Part shown: piece after piece, positions 8,395 to 16,547 of the stretch
Layout: each line of letters opens with the position of its first letter
How positions within the stretch are numbered: the stretch's first letter is position 1
Source: Parabacteroides sp. 52
GTDB taxonomy: Bacteria; Bacteroidota; Bacteroidia; Bacteroidales; Tannerellaceae
Length of the DNA stretch: 32,840 bases
NCBI RefSeq assembly: GCF_010500925.1
Contig: NZ_QVMG01000011.1
Location: forward strand, 127,343-160,182
Direction: 5' to 3'
Translations under genes and position numbers: made by a program
The notes under the pieces: generated by a model
The model's input: only the letters and a program-made list of their open reading frames with translations
Databases searched by the model: none
What the model was told of the DNA's origin: nothing

Positions 8395-10446
8395 TCAAAG
8401 CGAATAGGTGAATGTCAGCCAAGCGACACGGGCATCCCGGTTCCTGATCTGTTTCATGTGTAAGTCTTCCGTATTGATGATTGTTGTTTCTTCCAATGTA
8501 TCCAAAATATTATAGATGCTGAGGTTTACACGCAATTGCTTTTGCATCAGGTATTGAGATATGCCTGCGTTTAGGCTGGAGCGTTTTTTTATTTTGCCCT
8601 GAGGGGTTAATTGATCGGAAAGATAAAATCCATCGAATTGAAGTTCCGTACGGGCAGTAAGATGTATATTTATCATTGTCTTCAGATCCCAGCAAAAGAG
8701 TGATTTCTTTTCAGTGTAACCGATAGAGCGTCCGTCTATCTCATCCCAGAATAGATTACCGGAAAAATGAACAGACAAAAAATGTCCCGGGCTCCAGGAA
8801 GCAGTGGCTTCTGCTCCCAGGATCTGTGAGTGTCCGATATTTTCTTTTCTCCATACGGTTTGTTCGTCGATTATTTGTGCCGTTTCCATGATCCGGTTGG
8901 TTTTATTCCGGTAATAGACTGCCGGGAGGAGGCGAAGCCGGGAGAGATTCAGGGAATAGGTTAGCGCGAGAGAATGAATAGATTCATTTTTGAGATTGGG
9001 GTTCCCCTGGGATATATGCGTCATATCGCTCTGGTTGATGAAAGTGTTGAGCTCTGCTCCTGTAGGACGAATCACGCGTTGGAGATAAGTAAAGGAAATC
9101 CTGTTCTTATTGCTGGGAAGATACGTTATAGCGGCTCTTGGATAAAGATGATACCGTTTGTGTAGGGTCTCACGGATTTTTTGCGTATTGTATTCTGCTT
9201 GTAAGCCGATCTCTCCTTCTATCAATCCCCCTTTTTTCTCCAGGCAGGCATATAGTCTGTGCGTTGAACGCCGGAAAATATAGGCATCCGACTTTTGCGG
9301 GTTGGCTATCCAGCTTTCGTCTTTCAGGTTGTTGGCCTCAGCTGTATATTTCTCTTCTTTGAAATGCCCGGCATAACCTGCGTTCAAGTATAGACCGGGA
9401 GAGAGGGTATATTGATAATCTCCTGCAGCGTAGAAGTTGTCTTTCTTTTGCCGGATAAAAAGATTGTCCTGTGCGACAAAGACAGCTGTCTGTGGATCTT
9501 CGTTTTTAAAGTCATTCTCTTCATCGTATGTGAAGTTGTTGTAATTGAGGATAACCTCCAGTTGGTGGTTGCTTAAGTGATGTTTCCAGCGTGCCTCGGC
9601 TGCGTAAGCTTCTTGTCGTTGTTCATTGAACCGATGACGAAGGATCCGGTTTATGACCTCCCCGGCCGGGTTCTTTCGTGTATTCTTTATGGCTCCGTAG
9701 CGATTGTAACTCATCAGGTGATAAAGTCCGTAAACCGTAAACCGGTCGTTGGGGGTTATGTCATAATCGACAGAGAGGTCGGCCAGATGAACAACCGGCC
9801 GGGCGGATGCATTATTATTCATTTCCGTTGTGCCGGAGGTATGGGTCGTTGTTTTCTGAAAACGGCGTTCCCTGTATTCCTGTCTGTAGTTATACTTAGC
9901 TGTTATATGGAATTTATCCGGATGCAGATTTACAACAGCCCCGGCATTATAACGCTCATTCCACCCGGCACCGAGAGAGATTTGCAGGGGGCTGTCCTGG
10001 GAGGAACGGGAAGATCCCAGGTTTATCATACCGGCATCCCCATCCGGAGCCCATTGGATGGGAGGGTAAGAGGAGACGGTAATCTGATTAAAAAAAAGAG
10101 CCGGTAGTTGTATCAATATATCTCCGTTATATTCCTCCAATAATCCATAAGGTACATTGTTTATCTGCATATGGGCTTTTGTGGAACCACGGTAGGTGAT
10201 GCCTCCTTCTATATCCGTATGCAAGGAAGGAATCTGCCGCAGGGCTTCAGCCGTTGTTCCGGTCATACTACTCAGGTTGTCCTCTACCTGTAGTCTTTGG
10301 GTCTTTCCTCCGCTCAGTCCTCCGAAACGTATTCCTTGTATCTCAATATTTCCCAGGGAGACAATGGTGTCTGCTACAACCTGAGAACAGAGGTTTTGGT
10401 TTATTCCGATAAGAAATACGATAAAATAAACTACTTTTTTCGTCAT
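8395..10446 (-). CDS. TonB-linked outer membrane receptor (OMP_b-brl_3 type)
   Basis: A roughly 683-residue outer membrane beta-barrel protein. It begins with a signal peptide (MTKKVVYFIVFLIG, cleavage near LCSQ). A plug-like region follows (about 30-150: TTAEALRQIPSLHTDIEGGITYRG, with INNVPYG), then a barrel rich in alternating aromatic strands ending in WLTFTYSL. The usual Bacteroidota N-terminal carboxypeptidase-regulatory-like domain is absent, and no SusD partner is adjacent. The start at 10446 fits the signal peptide better than an in-frame ATG at 10461. It lies 64 nt after the acyl-CoA synthetase stop with no terminator between, so the two are probably co-transcribed. The substrate is unknown. 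Confidence 0.85.
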   Translation of the reverse strand: MTKKVVYFIVFLIGINQNLCSQVVADTIVSLGNIEIQGIRFGGLSGGKTQRLQVEDNLSSMTGTTAEALRQIPSLHTDIEGGITYRGSTKAHMQINNVPYGLLEEYNGDILIQLPALFFNQITVSSYPPIQWAPDGDAGMINLGSSRSSQDSPLQISLGAGWNERYNAGAVVNLHPDKFHITAKYNYRQEYRERRFQKTTTHTSGTTEMNNNASARPVVHLADLSVDYDITPNDRFTVYGLYHLMSYNRYGAIKNTRKNPAGEVINRILRHRFNEQRQEAYAAEARWKHHLSNHQLEVILNYNNFTYDEENDFKNEDPQTAVFVAQDNLFIRQKKDNFYAAGDYQYTLSPGLYLNAGYAGHFKEEKYTAEANNLKDESWIANPQKSDAYIFRRSTHRLYACLEKKGGLIEGEIGLQAEYNTQKIRETLHKRYHLYPRAAITYLPSNKNRISFTYLQRVIRPTGAELNTFINQSDMTHISQGNPNLKNESIHSLALTYSLNLSRLRLLPAVYYRNKTNRIMETAQIIDEQTVWRKENIGHSQILGAEATASWSPGHFLSVHFSGNLFWDEIDGRSIGYTEKKSLFCWDLKTMINIHLTARTELQFDGFYLSDQLTPQGKIKKRSSLNAGISQYLMQKQLRVNLSIYNILDTLEETTIINTEDLHMKQIRNRDARVAWLTFTYSL

Positions 10447-10510
10447 CTTTAGCCTTTGCATATAAAAATCATTTCATAGCTGATGGGTGGTCTTGTATTT
10501 GCTCTCTCTC

Positions 10511-12175
10511 TTAATAATTGCTGTACAAATAGCGTTTGATACTTTTTTTAGGGGTCTTTTCAAACTCCGTCGGATATAATTGCAAAGAAGAAACCGTTTC
10601 GTAAGGTGCCAATAGCTTGTTCAATTCGGTGCGGTTTTGCTCCATGATGACCGTCAGGTCGTTGTGGGATATGCCCGTGCCGTCTACTGCCTCGTAGTCG
10701 GGGTAAACCAAACCGATAAGTTTTCCGTTCTTTTCGACCACCACACTTTCCATGACAAAGGGCAGGTTGTTCAGTTTCGATTCAATCTCTTCCGGATATA
10801 TATTTTGTCCGCTTGAACTTAATATCATTGTTTTGCTACGGCCACGGATATAAATACGCTTATTTTCATCGATTGTTCCCAAATCCCCTGTTTTCAACCA
10901 GCCGTCTTCCGTGAATACGTTCTGGGTGGCTTCGTCATTTTTATAATATCCTTTCATGACGTTTTCTCCTTTGACTTGTATCTCTCCTACCTGATTGTAG
11001 GGGTCGTCGGAGTCAATGCGCACCTGCATAATGCCTTTGAGTACCTGTCCGCAAGAGCCGGGTATAAATTCTTTGTTATTGTCATAACTGATTAATGGGC
11101 CGCATTCGGTCATGCCGTAACCGATTGTAAAAGGGAATTTGATTTTATAAAGAAAATCCGTCACTTCCATATTCATAGCGGCTCCTCCGACAATCACCTC
11201 CCGGAAACGTCCTCCCATAGCATCTATCAGATGTTTGCGTATCTGGCCGTATATCCGTGTATCCAATAGGGGAATGTTCAACGCCAGTTTCATGGTGCGC
11301 TTATTAAGCTGGGGTAAGATCATTTTTTTGTAGATCTTTTCCAGGATAAGAGGAACGGTGATAATCAGGTTCGGTTTGATCTCTTCAAATGCTTTCAATA
11401 ATATTTTGGGAGAAGGTACTTTGCCTAATATATACGCATGGGCACCAAAAGCCATGGGTACAAGAAAGTTGAAGGCGCAGCTATAGGCATGAGCCAGGGG
11501 TAAAAAGCAAAGCATGCGTTCGCCCCGGAAGATAACATCCAAGGTTTTTGCATATGTCACATTGCCTCCCAGGTTATTGCCCGTAAGCATTACCCCTTTA
11601 CTGAAACCGGTCGTGCCGGAGGTGTAATTCAACAGAACGACTTTGTCGTTGTCCAGTTCGGCATAGTGGATATCCTCTTTCGTAAATCCTTGGGGATATG
11701 TATCCGCCATCTTCCGATCCAGGGAGAGTAAGAGTTTCTGGATGCTTTCGCCATCCCGTTGATGCAGGCAGCGAAAGTCGGAAAGAGAAAAGACGGCCCG
11801 TATATCTTCGATTTTATCTTCTTCTAGAGAGTCCCAGATCCTATTGCTTACAAAAAGAAAGACCGACTCGGAGTGATTGATGATATGATGTACATCGTTC
11901 GGACTGAAATCTTGTAAGATAGGAACGATTATAGCCCCGTAGGTCACCGTTGCCATGTAAACGATACACCAATGGGCGCAATCTTTTCCGATAAGAGCGA
12001 TTTTATCTCCCCGGCGGATCTGACATTCCTGAAAGATCAGGTGTAACCGGGCTATTTCTTTGGCTACCTCTTCAAAGGTGAATGTCTTGTTTTTATTATA
12101 ATCGGTTAGTGCAGGTAAGTCCCAATTCTCTTTGAAACTCTCTTCGTATATTTTAATAAAATTTTCTTTAATCAT
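10511..12175 (-). CDS. AMP-forming long-chain acyl-CoA synthetase family protein
   Basis: A 554-residue member of the ANL superfamily that activates a carboxylate, probably a fatty acid, through an acyl-adenylate. Visible motifs: the phosphate loop YTSGTTGFSKGV (184-195), GYGMTECGP in the central domain, the adenylate-binding GDLGTIDENKRIYIRGRSK hinge, and a C-terminal KTPKKSIKR with the likely catalytic Lys. No membrane anchor. It is the first gene of a probable operon with the TonB-linked receptor and is read divergently from mtaB. Substrate chain length cannot be deduced. The match to long-chain fatty acid ligases is by overall motif pattern. Confidence 0.9.
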   Translation of the reverse strand: MIKENFIKIYEESFKENWDLPALTDYNKNKTFTFEEVAKEIARLHLIFQECQIRRGDKIALIGKDCAHWCIVYMATVTYGAIIVPILQDFSPNDVHHIINHSESVFLFVSNRIWDSLEEDKIEDIRAVFSLSDFRCLHQRDGESIQKLLLSLDRKMADTYPQGFTKEDIHYAELDNDKVVLLNYTSGTTGFSKGVMLTGNNLGGNVTYAKTLDVIFRGERMLCFLPLAHAYSCAFNFLVPMAFGAHAYILGKVPSPKILLKAFEEIKPNLIITVPLILEKIYKKMILPQLNKRTMKLALNIPLLDTRIYGQIRKHLIDAMGGRFREVIVGGAAMNMEVTDFLYKIKFPFTIGYGMTECGPLISYDNNKEFIPGSCGQVLKGIMQVRIDSDDPYNQVGEIQVKGENVMKGYYKNDEATQNVFTEDGWLKTGDLGTIDENKRIYIRGRSKTMILSSSGQNIYPEEIESKLNNLPFVMESVVVEKNGKLIGLVYPDYEAVDGTGISHNDLTVIMEQNRTELNKLLAPYETVSSLQLYPTEFEKTPKKSIKRYLYSNY

Positions 12176-12198
12176 GGAATAAATGTGTCAATAAAGAG

Positions 12199-12229
12199 CA
12201 AAAGTAGAGACAATAAAGCATATATACAA
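12199..12229 (-). promoter_or_regulatory. Promoter of the acyl-CoA synthetase operon
   Basis: The minus strand shows TTG (12227-12229), 20 nt, then TACTTTTG (12199-12206), an exact Bacteroidota sigma-A-type promoter, 23 nt before the ATG at 12175. Confidence 0.75.
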
Positions 12230-12261
12230 CTAAAAATCAAGGGAAGATTCACCGTTTTGTA

Positions 12262-12269
12262 TAACTTTG
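12262..12269 (+). promoter_or_regulatory. -7 box of the mtaB operon
   Basis: TAACTTTG, exact TAnnTTTG, 17 nt before the mtaB ATG. No -33 TTG at standard spacing. It is divergent from the acyl-CoA synthetase promoter, the two -7 boxes being about 55 bp apart. Confidence 0.6.
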
Positions 12270-12286
12270 CAGGGAAATAAAAAGCA

Positions 12287-13603
12287 ATGATCGATCATAC
12301 AATATTTGAAAATAAAATAGCGGCCTATTATACCTTGGGCTGTAAACTTAATTTCGCTGAAACGTCAACTATAGGTAAAGCCCTGGCAAATCATGGTATC
12401 CGTAAAGTGCGGCCGGGAGAAAAAGCGGACATATGCGTCATCAATACCTGTTCGGTGACGGAGCTGGCTGATAAGAAATGCAGGCAGGCTATCCGGCGTA
12501 TCGGCAAACAACACCCGGGAGCTTTTATCGTAGTGACCGGTTGTTACGCCCAGTTAAAACCCGAAGAGGTGTCCCATATTGAAGGGGTAGACCTGGTCTT
12601 GGGTACGGAGCAGAAATTAGATATCTTCCTCTATCTGGATAATTTAAAGAAAAAAGAAGAAACGGGTGTCGTTATCTCTTCTTCTTCCAAAGACATCCGG
12701 CGTTTCTCTCCTTCCTGTTCGACGGATGACCGGACGCGTCATTTCCTGAAAGTGCAGGATGGCTGTGATTATTATTGCTCCTACTGTACCATCCCTTTTG
12801 CGCGTGGGCGAAGCCGGAACGGGAGCATTGACAGCCTGGTTCAACAAGCCCGGGATGTGGCCGAAAAAGGAGGGAAAGAAATCGTACTCACCGGGGTGAA
12901 TATTGGTGATTTTGGAAAGACTACCGATGAGTCTTTTATCGATCTGCTCCGGGCATTGGATGAGGTGGAAGGTATAGAGCGTTACCGCATATCTTCTATT
13001 GAGCCGAATCTGATTACTGATGAAGCCATTGATTTTGTCGCAGCGAGTAAGCGTTTTGCCCCTCATTTTCATATCCCATTGCAGAGCGGGAGTGACGGTG
13101 TTTTGCAGTTGATGCGTCGTCGCTATGACACCGCTCTTTTTCGCCATAAGATAGAAAAGATCAAATCCGTCATACCGCATGCATTCATTGGGGTAGATGT
13201 TATTGTCGGCACAAGGGGGGAGACAGAGGAGTTGTTCGAAGAAGCCCGTTGTTTTATAGACAGTCTGGATATAAGTCAATTGCATGTCTTTAGTTATTCG
13301 GAACGCCCGGGCACACAGGCGTTGAAGATTGAAAACCCAGTGGATCCGAAGAGCAAACAGATGCGTAGCCAGCAGCTCCTGGATATATCTGAGAAAAAAC
13401 TACAGGCCTTTTATGCCTCCCACCGAGGGCGGCAGGCGGTGGTGCTTTTCGAACATACCCGCAGGGGAAACCTGATGCACGGATTTACAGAGAACTATAT
13501 CAAAGTGCAGGCTCCCTATGATAGTTCCTGGGTAAACGAAGTACGTTCCATACAACTTGGCGATTGGAACGAAGACAAAACAGCTTTAGTCATAAAAGAT
13601 TAA
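12287..13603 (+). CDS. mtaB: tRNA t6A37 methylthiotransferase MtaB
   Basis: A 438-residue radical-SAM methylthiotransferase that converts t6A37 to ms2t6A37 in tRNA. The N-terminal UPF0004 domain carries the cluster-binding cysteines Cys19 (LGCKLN), Cys55 (NTCSVT) and Cys86 (GCYAQ). The radical-SAM cluster motif is CDYYCSYC (Cys160, Cys164, Cys167). A C-terminal TRAM-like segment spans about 375-435. The LGCKLN form and length point to MtaB, not MiaB or RimO. First gene of a rightward run: the acyltransferase starts 9 nt later. The ATG at 12287 lies 17 nt after a good -7 box. Confidence 0.94.
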   Translation: MIDHTIFENKIAAYYTLGCKLNFAETSTIGKALANHGIRKVRPGEKADICVINTCSVTELADKKCRQAIRRIGKQHPGAFIVVTGCYAQLKPEEVSHIEGVDLVLGTEQKLDIFLYLDNLKKKEETGVVISSSSKDIRRFSPSCSTDDRTRHFLKVQDGCDYYCSYCTIPFARGRSRNGSIDSLVQQARDVAEKGGKEIVLTGVNIGDFGKTTDESFIDLLRALDEVEGIERYRISSIEPNLITDEAIDFVAASKRFAPHFHIPLQSGSDGVLQLMRRRYDTALFRHKIEKIKSVIPHAFIGVDVIVGTRGETEELFEEARCFIDSLDISQLHVFSYSERPGTQALKIENPVDPKSKQMRSQQLLDISEKKLQAFYASHRGRQAVVLFEHTRRGNLMHGFTENYIKVQAPYDSSWVNEVRSIQLGDWNEDKTALVIKD

Positions 13604-13612
13604 TATAATATA

Positions 13613-14509
13613 ATGTGGGGTAAAATTGGATACGGCTTATTATATGCCTGGGTAAAGGTGCATGCTTTACTGCCGATGCGGGTGCTTTATCTCTTTTCGG
13701 ATATATTTTATTTGTTCGTGTATAAGATTGCCGGATACCGCCTGCGTGTGGTACGCCGGAATATGAAAGCTTCTTTCCCGGAGAAGTCGAAACAGGAACT
13801 GCGCAAACTGGAGAGGGAGTTTTATCATCATTTTTCGGATTATGTGGTAGAGACCATTAAGTTGGCGCATATCTCCCTGGAGGAGGTACAACGTCGTGCG
13901 TTGTTGCGCAATCCGGAGTTGGTCGATCAATTGATAGAAGAGGGGCATACCTGCTTTGTCCTGATGATGGGCCATTATGGCAACTGGGAATGGTTTTCGG
14001 CCTCTTCTTCCCGGTTTAAGGATTCACGTGTTTATCAAATATACCGCCCGTTGACGAATAAGGCGTTCGATCGTCTTTTTATCATGTTACGTACCCAATT
14101 CGGTTCGTGTGGGATAAAGAAGAATGATACGATAAGAGATGTGATCAAGCTCAAGCAAGAGAAAACCCATTCCGTCGTTATCTTTTTGGCAGATCAAACA
14201 CCCAGTAAGGCGAATCTGCACTATTGGACCTCTTTCCTGCATCAGGAAACATCTGTCTTGACAGGGCCTGAGCGTATTGCCCGCAAACTGGATCTACCGG
14301 TTATTTTCCTCGATACACAAAAAGTGAAACGGGGTTATTATACGGTCGATATGCAATTGATCACAAAGACACCGAAGGAAACGCCTGCATTCTGGATTAC
14401 GGAGCAATATACCCGTTTGATGGAAAAATGTATTTTGCGCAACCCGGCGTATTGGTTGTGGACGCATAAACGATGGAAGTATAAACAGGAAGATGGAACG
14501 GGGGTATGA
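13613..14509 (+). CDS. Lipid A biosynthesis (LpxL/HtrB family) acyltransferase
   Basis: A 298-residue inner-membrane-associated acyltransferase. An N-terminal hydrophobic stretch (about 5-40) is followed by the HX4E motif in MGHYGNWEW (His121 and Glu126), the catalytic dyad of LpxL/LpxM-type enzymes that add secondary acyl chains to lipid A. The segment IFLADQTPSK and the C-terminal WLWTHKRWKY are family hallmarks. It lies 9 nt after mtaB and overlaps the next gene by 4 nt, so it is in an operon. Which acyl position it modifies cannot be told from sequence. A related role on another lipid is possible but less likely. Confidence 0.9.
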   Translation: MWGKIGYGLLYAWVKVHALLPMRVLYLFSDIFYLFVYKIAGYRLRVVRRNMKASFPEKSKQELRKLEREFYHHFSDYVVETIKLAHISLEEVQRRALLRNPELVDQLIEEGHTCFVLMMGHYGNWEWFSASSSRFKDSRVYQIYRPLTNKAFDRLFIMLRTQFGSCGIKKNDTIRDVIKLKQEKTHSVVIFLADQTPSKANLHYWTSFLHQETSVLTGPERIARKLDLPVIFLDTQKVKRGYYTVDMQLITKTPKETPAFWITEQYTRLMEKCILRNPAYWLWTHKRWKYKQEDGTGV

Positions 14510-15552
14510 AAAAGGTAGCGATTGTTATATTGAATTGGAATGGGAAGGCGTTGTTGAAGCAATTTCTCCCTTCCGTCTTGGCTCATAGTCCTGCGGATAT
14601 CGCGGAAGTGATTGTGGCGGATAATGGATCTACCGACGATTCCGTCGCTATGCTTCGGGCAGATTTTCCGTCTGTTGGTTTGATCCTATTGCATCAAAAC
14701 TATGGATTTGCCGAAGGATATAACCGTGCCCTGGAAGAGGTGGATGCGGAATATACGGTTTTGCTCAATAGCGATGTGGAAGTAACCCCCGGTTGGTTGG
14801 AAGCTCCGTTGGCCGCTTTGGATAAAGAAAAAGACATTGCCTGTGTACAACCCAAGATACGGGCAGAGCGAAAGAGAGATTCTTTCGAATATGCCGGAGC
14901 AGCCGGAGGTTTTCTGGATAAATATGGATATCCTTTTTGCCGGGGACGCCTGTTTCATCGGGTGGAGAAAGACAAAGGGCAATACGATACGCCTATTGAA
15001 GTCTTGTGGGTAAGCGGTGCCTGTATGTTTATCCGTACGGCTGTGTATAAAAAAGAAGGAGGCCTGGATGCTGCATTCTTTGCACATCAGGAGGAGATTG
15101 ATATGTGCTGGCGTCTTTGTATGCGTGGGTATCGGTTGCAGTGTATCCCTCAATCGCTTGTTTATCATGTAGGGGGAGCAACCCTGGAGATGGAAAGCCC
15201 GCGGAAGACATTTCTCAACTTCCGAAATAATCTATTGATGCTCTATAAGAATTTACCGGAGCAGGAGCTCCTGCCGGTATTGCGCATCCGTTTTTTGTTA
15301 GACTACCTGGCGGCCGCTCAATTTTTACTTACCGGACATCCGCATAATGCCAAAGCGGTATACGATGCGCGAAAGGCCTTTGGGCAGCTTCGTCAGGCGT
15401 ATGTACCCGTGCGCCGGGAGAATTTGCAAAAGGCGGTATTTACTTCCCTTCCGGTGGTGATGCCTAAAAGTCTTCTCGTTCAATTCTATCTAAAAGGGAA
15501 AAAACTCTTTTCCGCCCTGCTTTCAGATGGCTTTCCGGAAGTGAAAAGATAA
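14506..15552 (+). CDS. Family 2 glycosyltransferase (WbbL/rhamnosyltransferase-like)
   Basis: A 348-residue GT-A fold enzyme. The N-terminus is typical GT2: IVILNWNG (6-13), VIVADNGSTDDS (35-46) and the metal-binding LLNSDVEV around Asp90. An acidic acceptor-site motif HQEEIDMCWR lies around 194-203. The C-terminal third has amphipathic or hydrophobic helices (LRIRFLLDYLAAAQFLL) suggesting membrane association. It starts within the acyltransferase stop (ATGA overlap), so they are translationally coupled; a role in LPS or surface-glycan synthesis is inferred from that pairing. Sugar donor and acceptor are unknown. Confidence 0.9.
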   Translation: MKKVAIVILNWNGKALLKQFLPSVLAHSPADIAEVIVADNGSTDDSVAMLRADFPSVGLILLHQNYGFAEGYNRALEEVDAEYTVLLNSDVEVTPGWLEAPLAALDKEKDIACVQPKIRAERKRDSFEYAGAAGGFLDKYGYPFCRGRLFHRVEKDKGQYDTPIEVLWVSGACMFIRTAVYKKEGGLDAAFFAHQEEIDMCWRLCMRGYRLQCIPQSLVYHVGGATLEMESPRKTFLNFRNNLLMLYKNLPEQELLPVLRIRFLLDYLAAAQFLLTGHPHNAKAVYDARKAFGQLRQAYVPVRRENLQKAVFTSLPVVMPKSLLVQFYLKGKKLFSALLSDGFPEVKR

Positions 15553-15590
15553 GTTTGTCGGGCGTTCGAAGTAAAAAGAAATAAAACGTA

Positions 15591-15620
15591 TTGTCGTTTT
15601 AAAATATATTCCTATATTTG
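15591..15620 (+). promoter_or_regulatory. Promoter of rpsO
   Basis: TTG (15591-15593), 19 nt, then TATATTTG (15613-15620), a full Bacteroidota promoter. It gives a 5' leader of about 40 nt before the rpsO ATG. No obvious S15-binding pseudoknot was recognised in that leader. Confidence 0.8.
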
Positions 15621-15668
15621 CAGCCGCTTAAATAACATAGTATTCATTTATTAAAGTAACAAAGAATC

Positions 15669-15938
15669 ATGTATTTAGATTCAGCTAAAAAACAAGAATT
15701 ATTTGAGAAGTACGGTAAGTCAACGACTGATACCGGTTCTCCAGAAAGTCAGATTGCTTTATTTACGTTCCGTATCTCGCATCTGACAGAACATCTTAAA
15801 AAGAATCACAAAGATTACAGCACGGAAAGAGCGCTGAAGATGTTGGTAGGTAAACGTCGTCGTTTATTGGATTATTTGGTGAAAGTAGATATCGAACGTT
15901 ATCGTTCTATCATCAAAGAACTTGGTATCAGAAAATAA
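15669..15938 (+). CDS. rpsO: 30S ribosomal protein S15
   Basis: An 89-residue S15, the normal length. It binds the central domain of 16S rRNA and contacts 23S rRNA in the intersubunit bridge. Family features: GSPESQIALFTFRISHLTEHLKKN (about 23-46), the DYSTERALKMLVGKRRRLLDYL region, and the terminal YRSIIKELGIRK. It has its own promoter and is followed by a strong terminator cluster, so it is probably monocistronic. Confidence 0.98.
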   Translation: MYLDSAKKQELFEKYGKSTTDTGSPESQIALFTFRISHLTEHLKKNHKDYSTERALKMLVGKRRRLLDYLVKVDIERYRSIIKELGIRK

Positions 15939-15961
15939 GAAATCATCTATACGAAGTAAGA

Positions 15962-16037
15962 AAGAGGATGTGTCCAAAGGGATACATCCTCTTTTTTTTG
16001 AGGATCATCCTTTTTTTGAGGGAGATCCTCTTTTTTT
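15962..16037 (+). terminator. Three tandem terminator-like hairpins after rpsO
   Basis: A strong first hairpin (arm AAGAGGATGTGTCC at 15962-15975, partner ending near 15992, one G-U pair) runs into an 8-T tract. Two shorter echoes follow: AGGAT/ATCCT with seven T (about 16001-16017) and GAGG/CCTC with seven T (about 16019-16037). The first is a convincing intrinsic terminator. The others look like decayed partial copies or back-up terminators. Confidence 0.8.
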
Positions 16038-16127
16038 ATGAAAGAGCGGGATAGGGTTCTTTGACTATTGTCTTGAAAAGGAGGGAGATAACTTTCGAAA
16101 GATTGTCTGTTTTTAGGGAGAAATTTT

Positions 16128-16215
16128 ATTGCCGATGGGCATCGGCAATATTGACGATGCTGTTCAGCAATATTGTCGAACGTGTTCAGCAATGTTGCCG
16201 ATGCCCATCGGCAAT
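16128..16215. repeat. Array of four tandem 22-bp palindromic units (array B)
   Basis: Four head-to-tail units of exactly 22 bp: 16128-16149, 16150-16171, 16172-16193 and 16194-16215. Each reads (A/G)TTG, one variable base, CGA, six variable bases, TC, G or A, GCAAT. Units 1 and 4 are almost perfect palindromes (ATTGCCGATG with CATCGGCAAT), and their 20-bp cores (16129-16148, 16195-16214) are exact reverse complements, so the array can also fold end to end. No gene overlaps it: it lies past the rpsO terminators and beyond the 3' end of the convergent transporter gene. An 87-codon frame from 16129 is an artefact. The units share seven invariant positions with array A. Confidence 0.9.
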
Positions 16216-16547
16216 AGAATAACTCTTGTATTAATTGAAAAAAACAGTTGCTATTTTTTATTCAGTACTCTCGCTTTATGCGTAGTTCTGAGGAGGGCGT
16301 TGACCCGTAATTCTGAGGGGGGTGTAAGGGGAATGGATGGGTATAAAAAATTAAAGGCTGTCTCACGACAACCCCTAACCAAACTTTGTTAACCTTAAAT
16401 CTAATACTATTATGAAAAAACCACGATACAAATATAGGGGTACTTTTGAATATGCCCGCTTGTTTTGTATTAAATAGTGTTGATGTAGAACTAATAAATA
16501 TTAAAACCTTATCTCTTGATGTTCAGGTCCTTTTGTTTAACATTCTT
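16216..16547. other. Repeat- and relic-containing gap, no convincing gene
   Basis: Contents: a 20-bp imperfect direct repeat (16281-16300 and 16306-16325, 17 of 20 identical, period 25 bp); at 16353-16368 the left arm and loop of a terminator like the one at 2372-2404, without the right arm; a 21-codon frame at 16412-16477 (MKKPRYKYRGTFEYARLFCIK) after an AT-rich leader; and an orphan TACTTTTG box at 16441-16448. It looks like the scar of a deletion or lost element. No transposase or inverted-repeat pair remains. Confidence 0.45.

Noticed and set aside
15621..15668. S15 autoregulatory pseudoknot in the rpsO leader
   Set aside because: The 48-nt AT-rich leader shows no stem resembling known S15 binding sites.
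16128..16215. CRISPR-like array
   Set aside because: Units are contiguous with no spacers, each is palindromic, only four are present and no cas genes are in the window.
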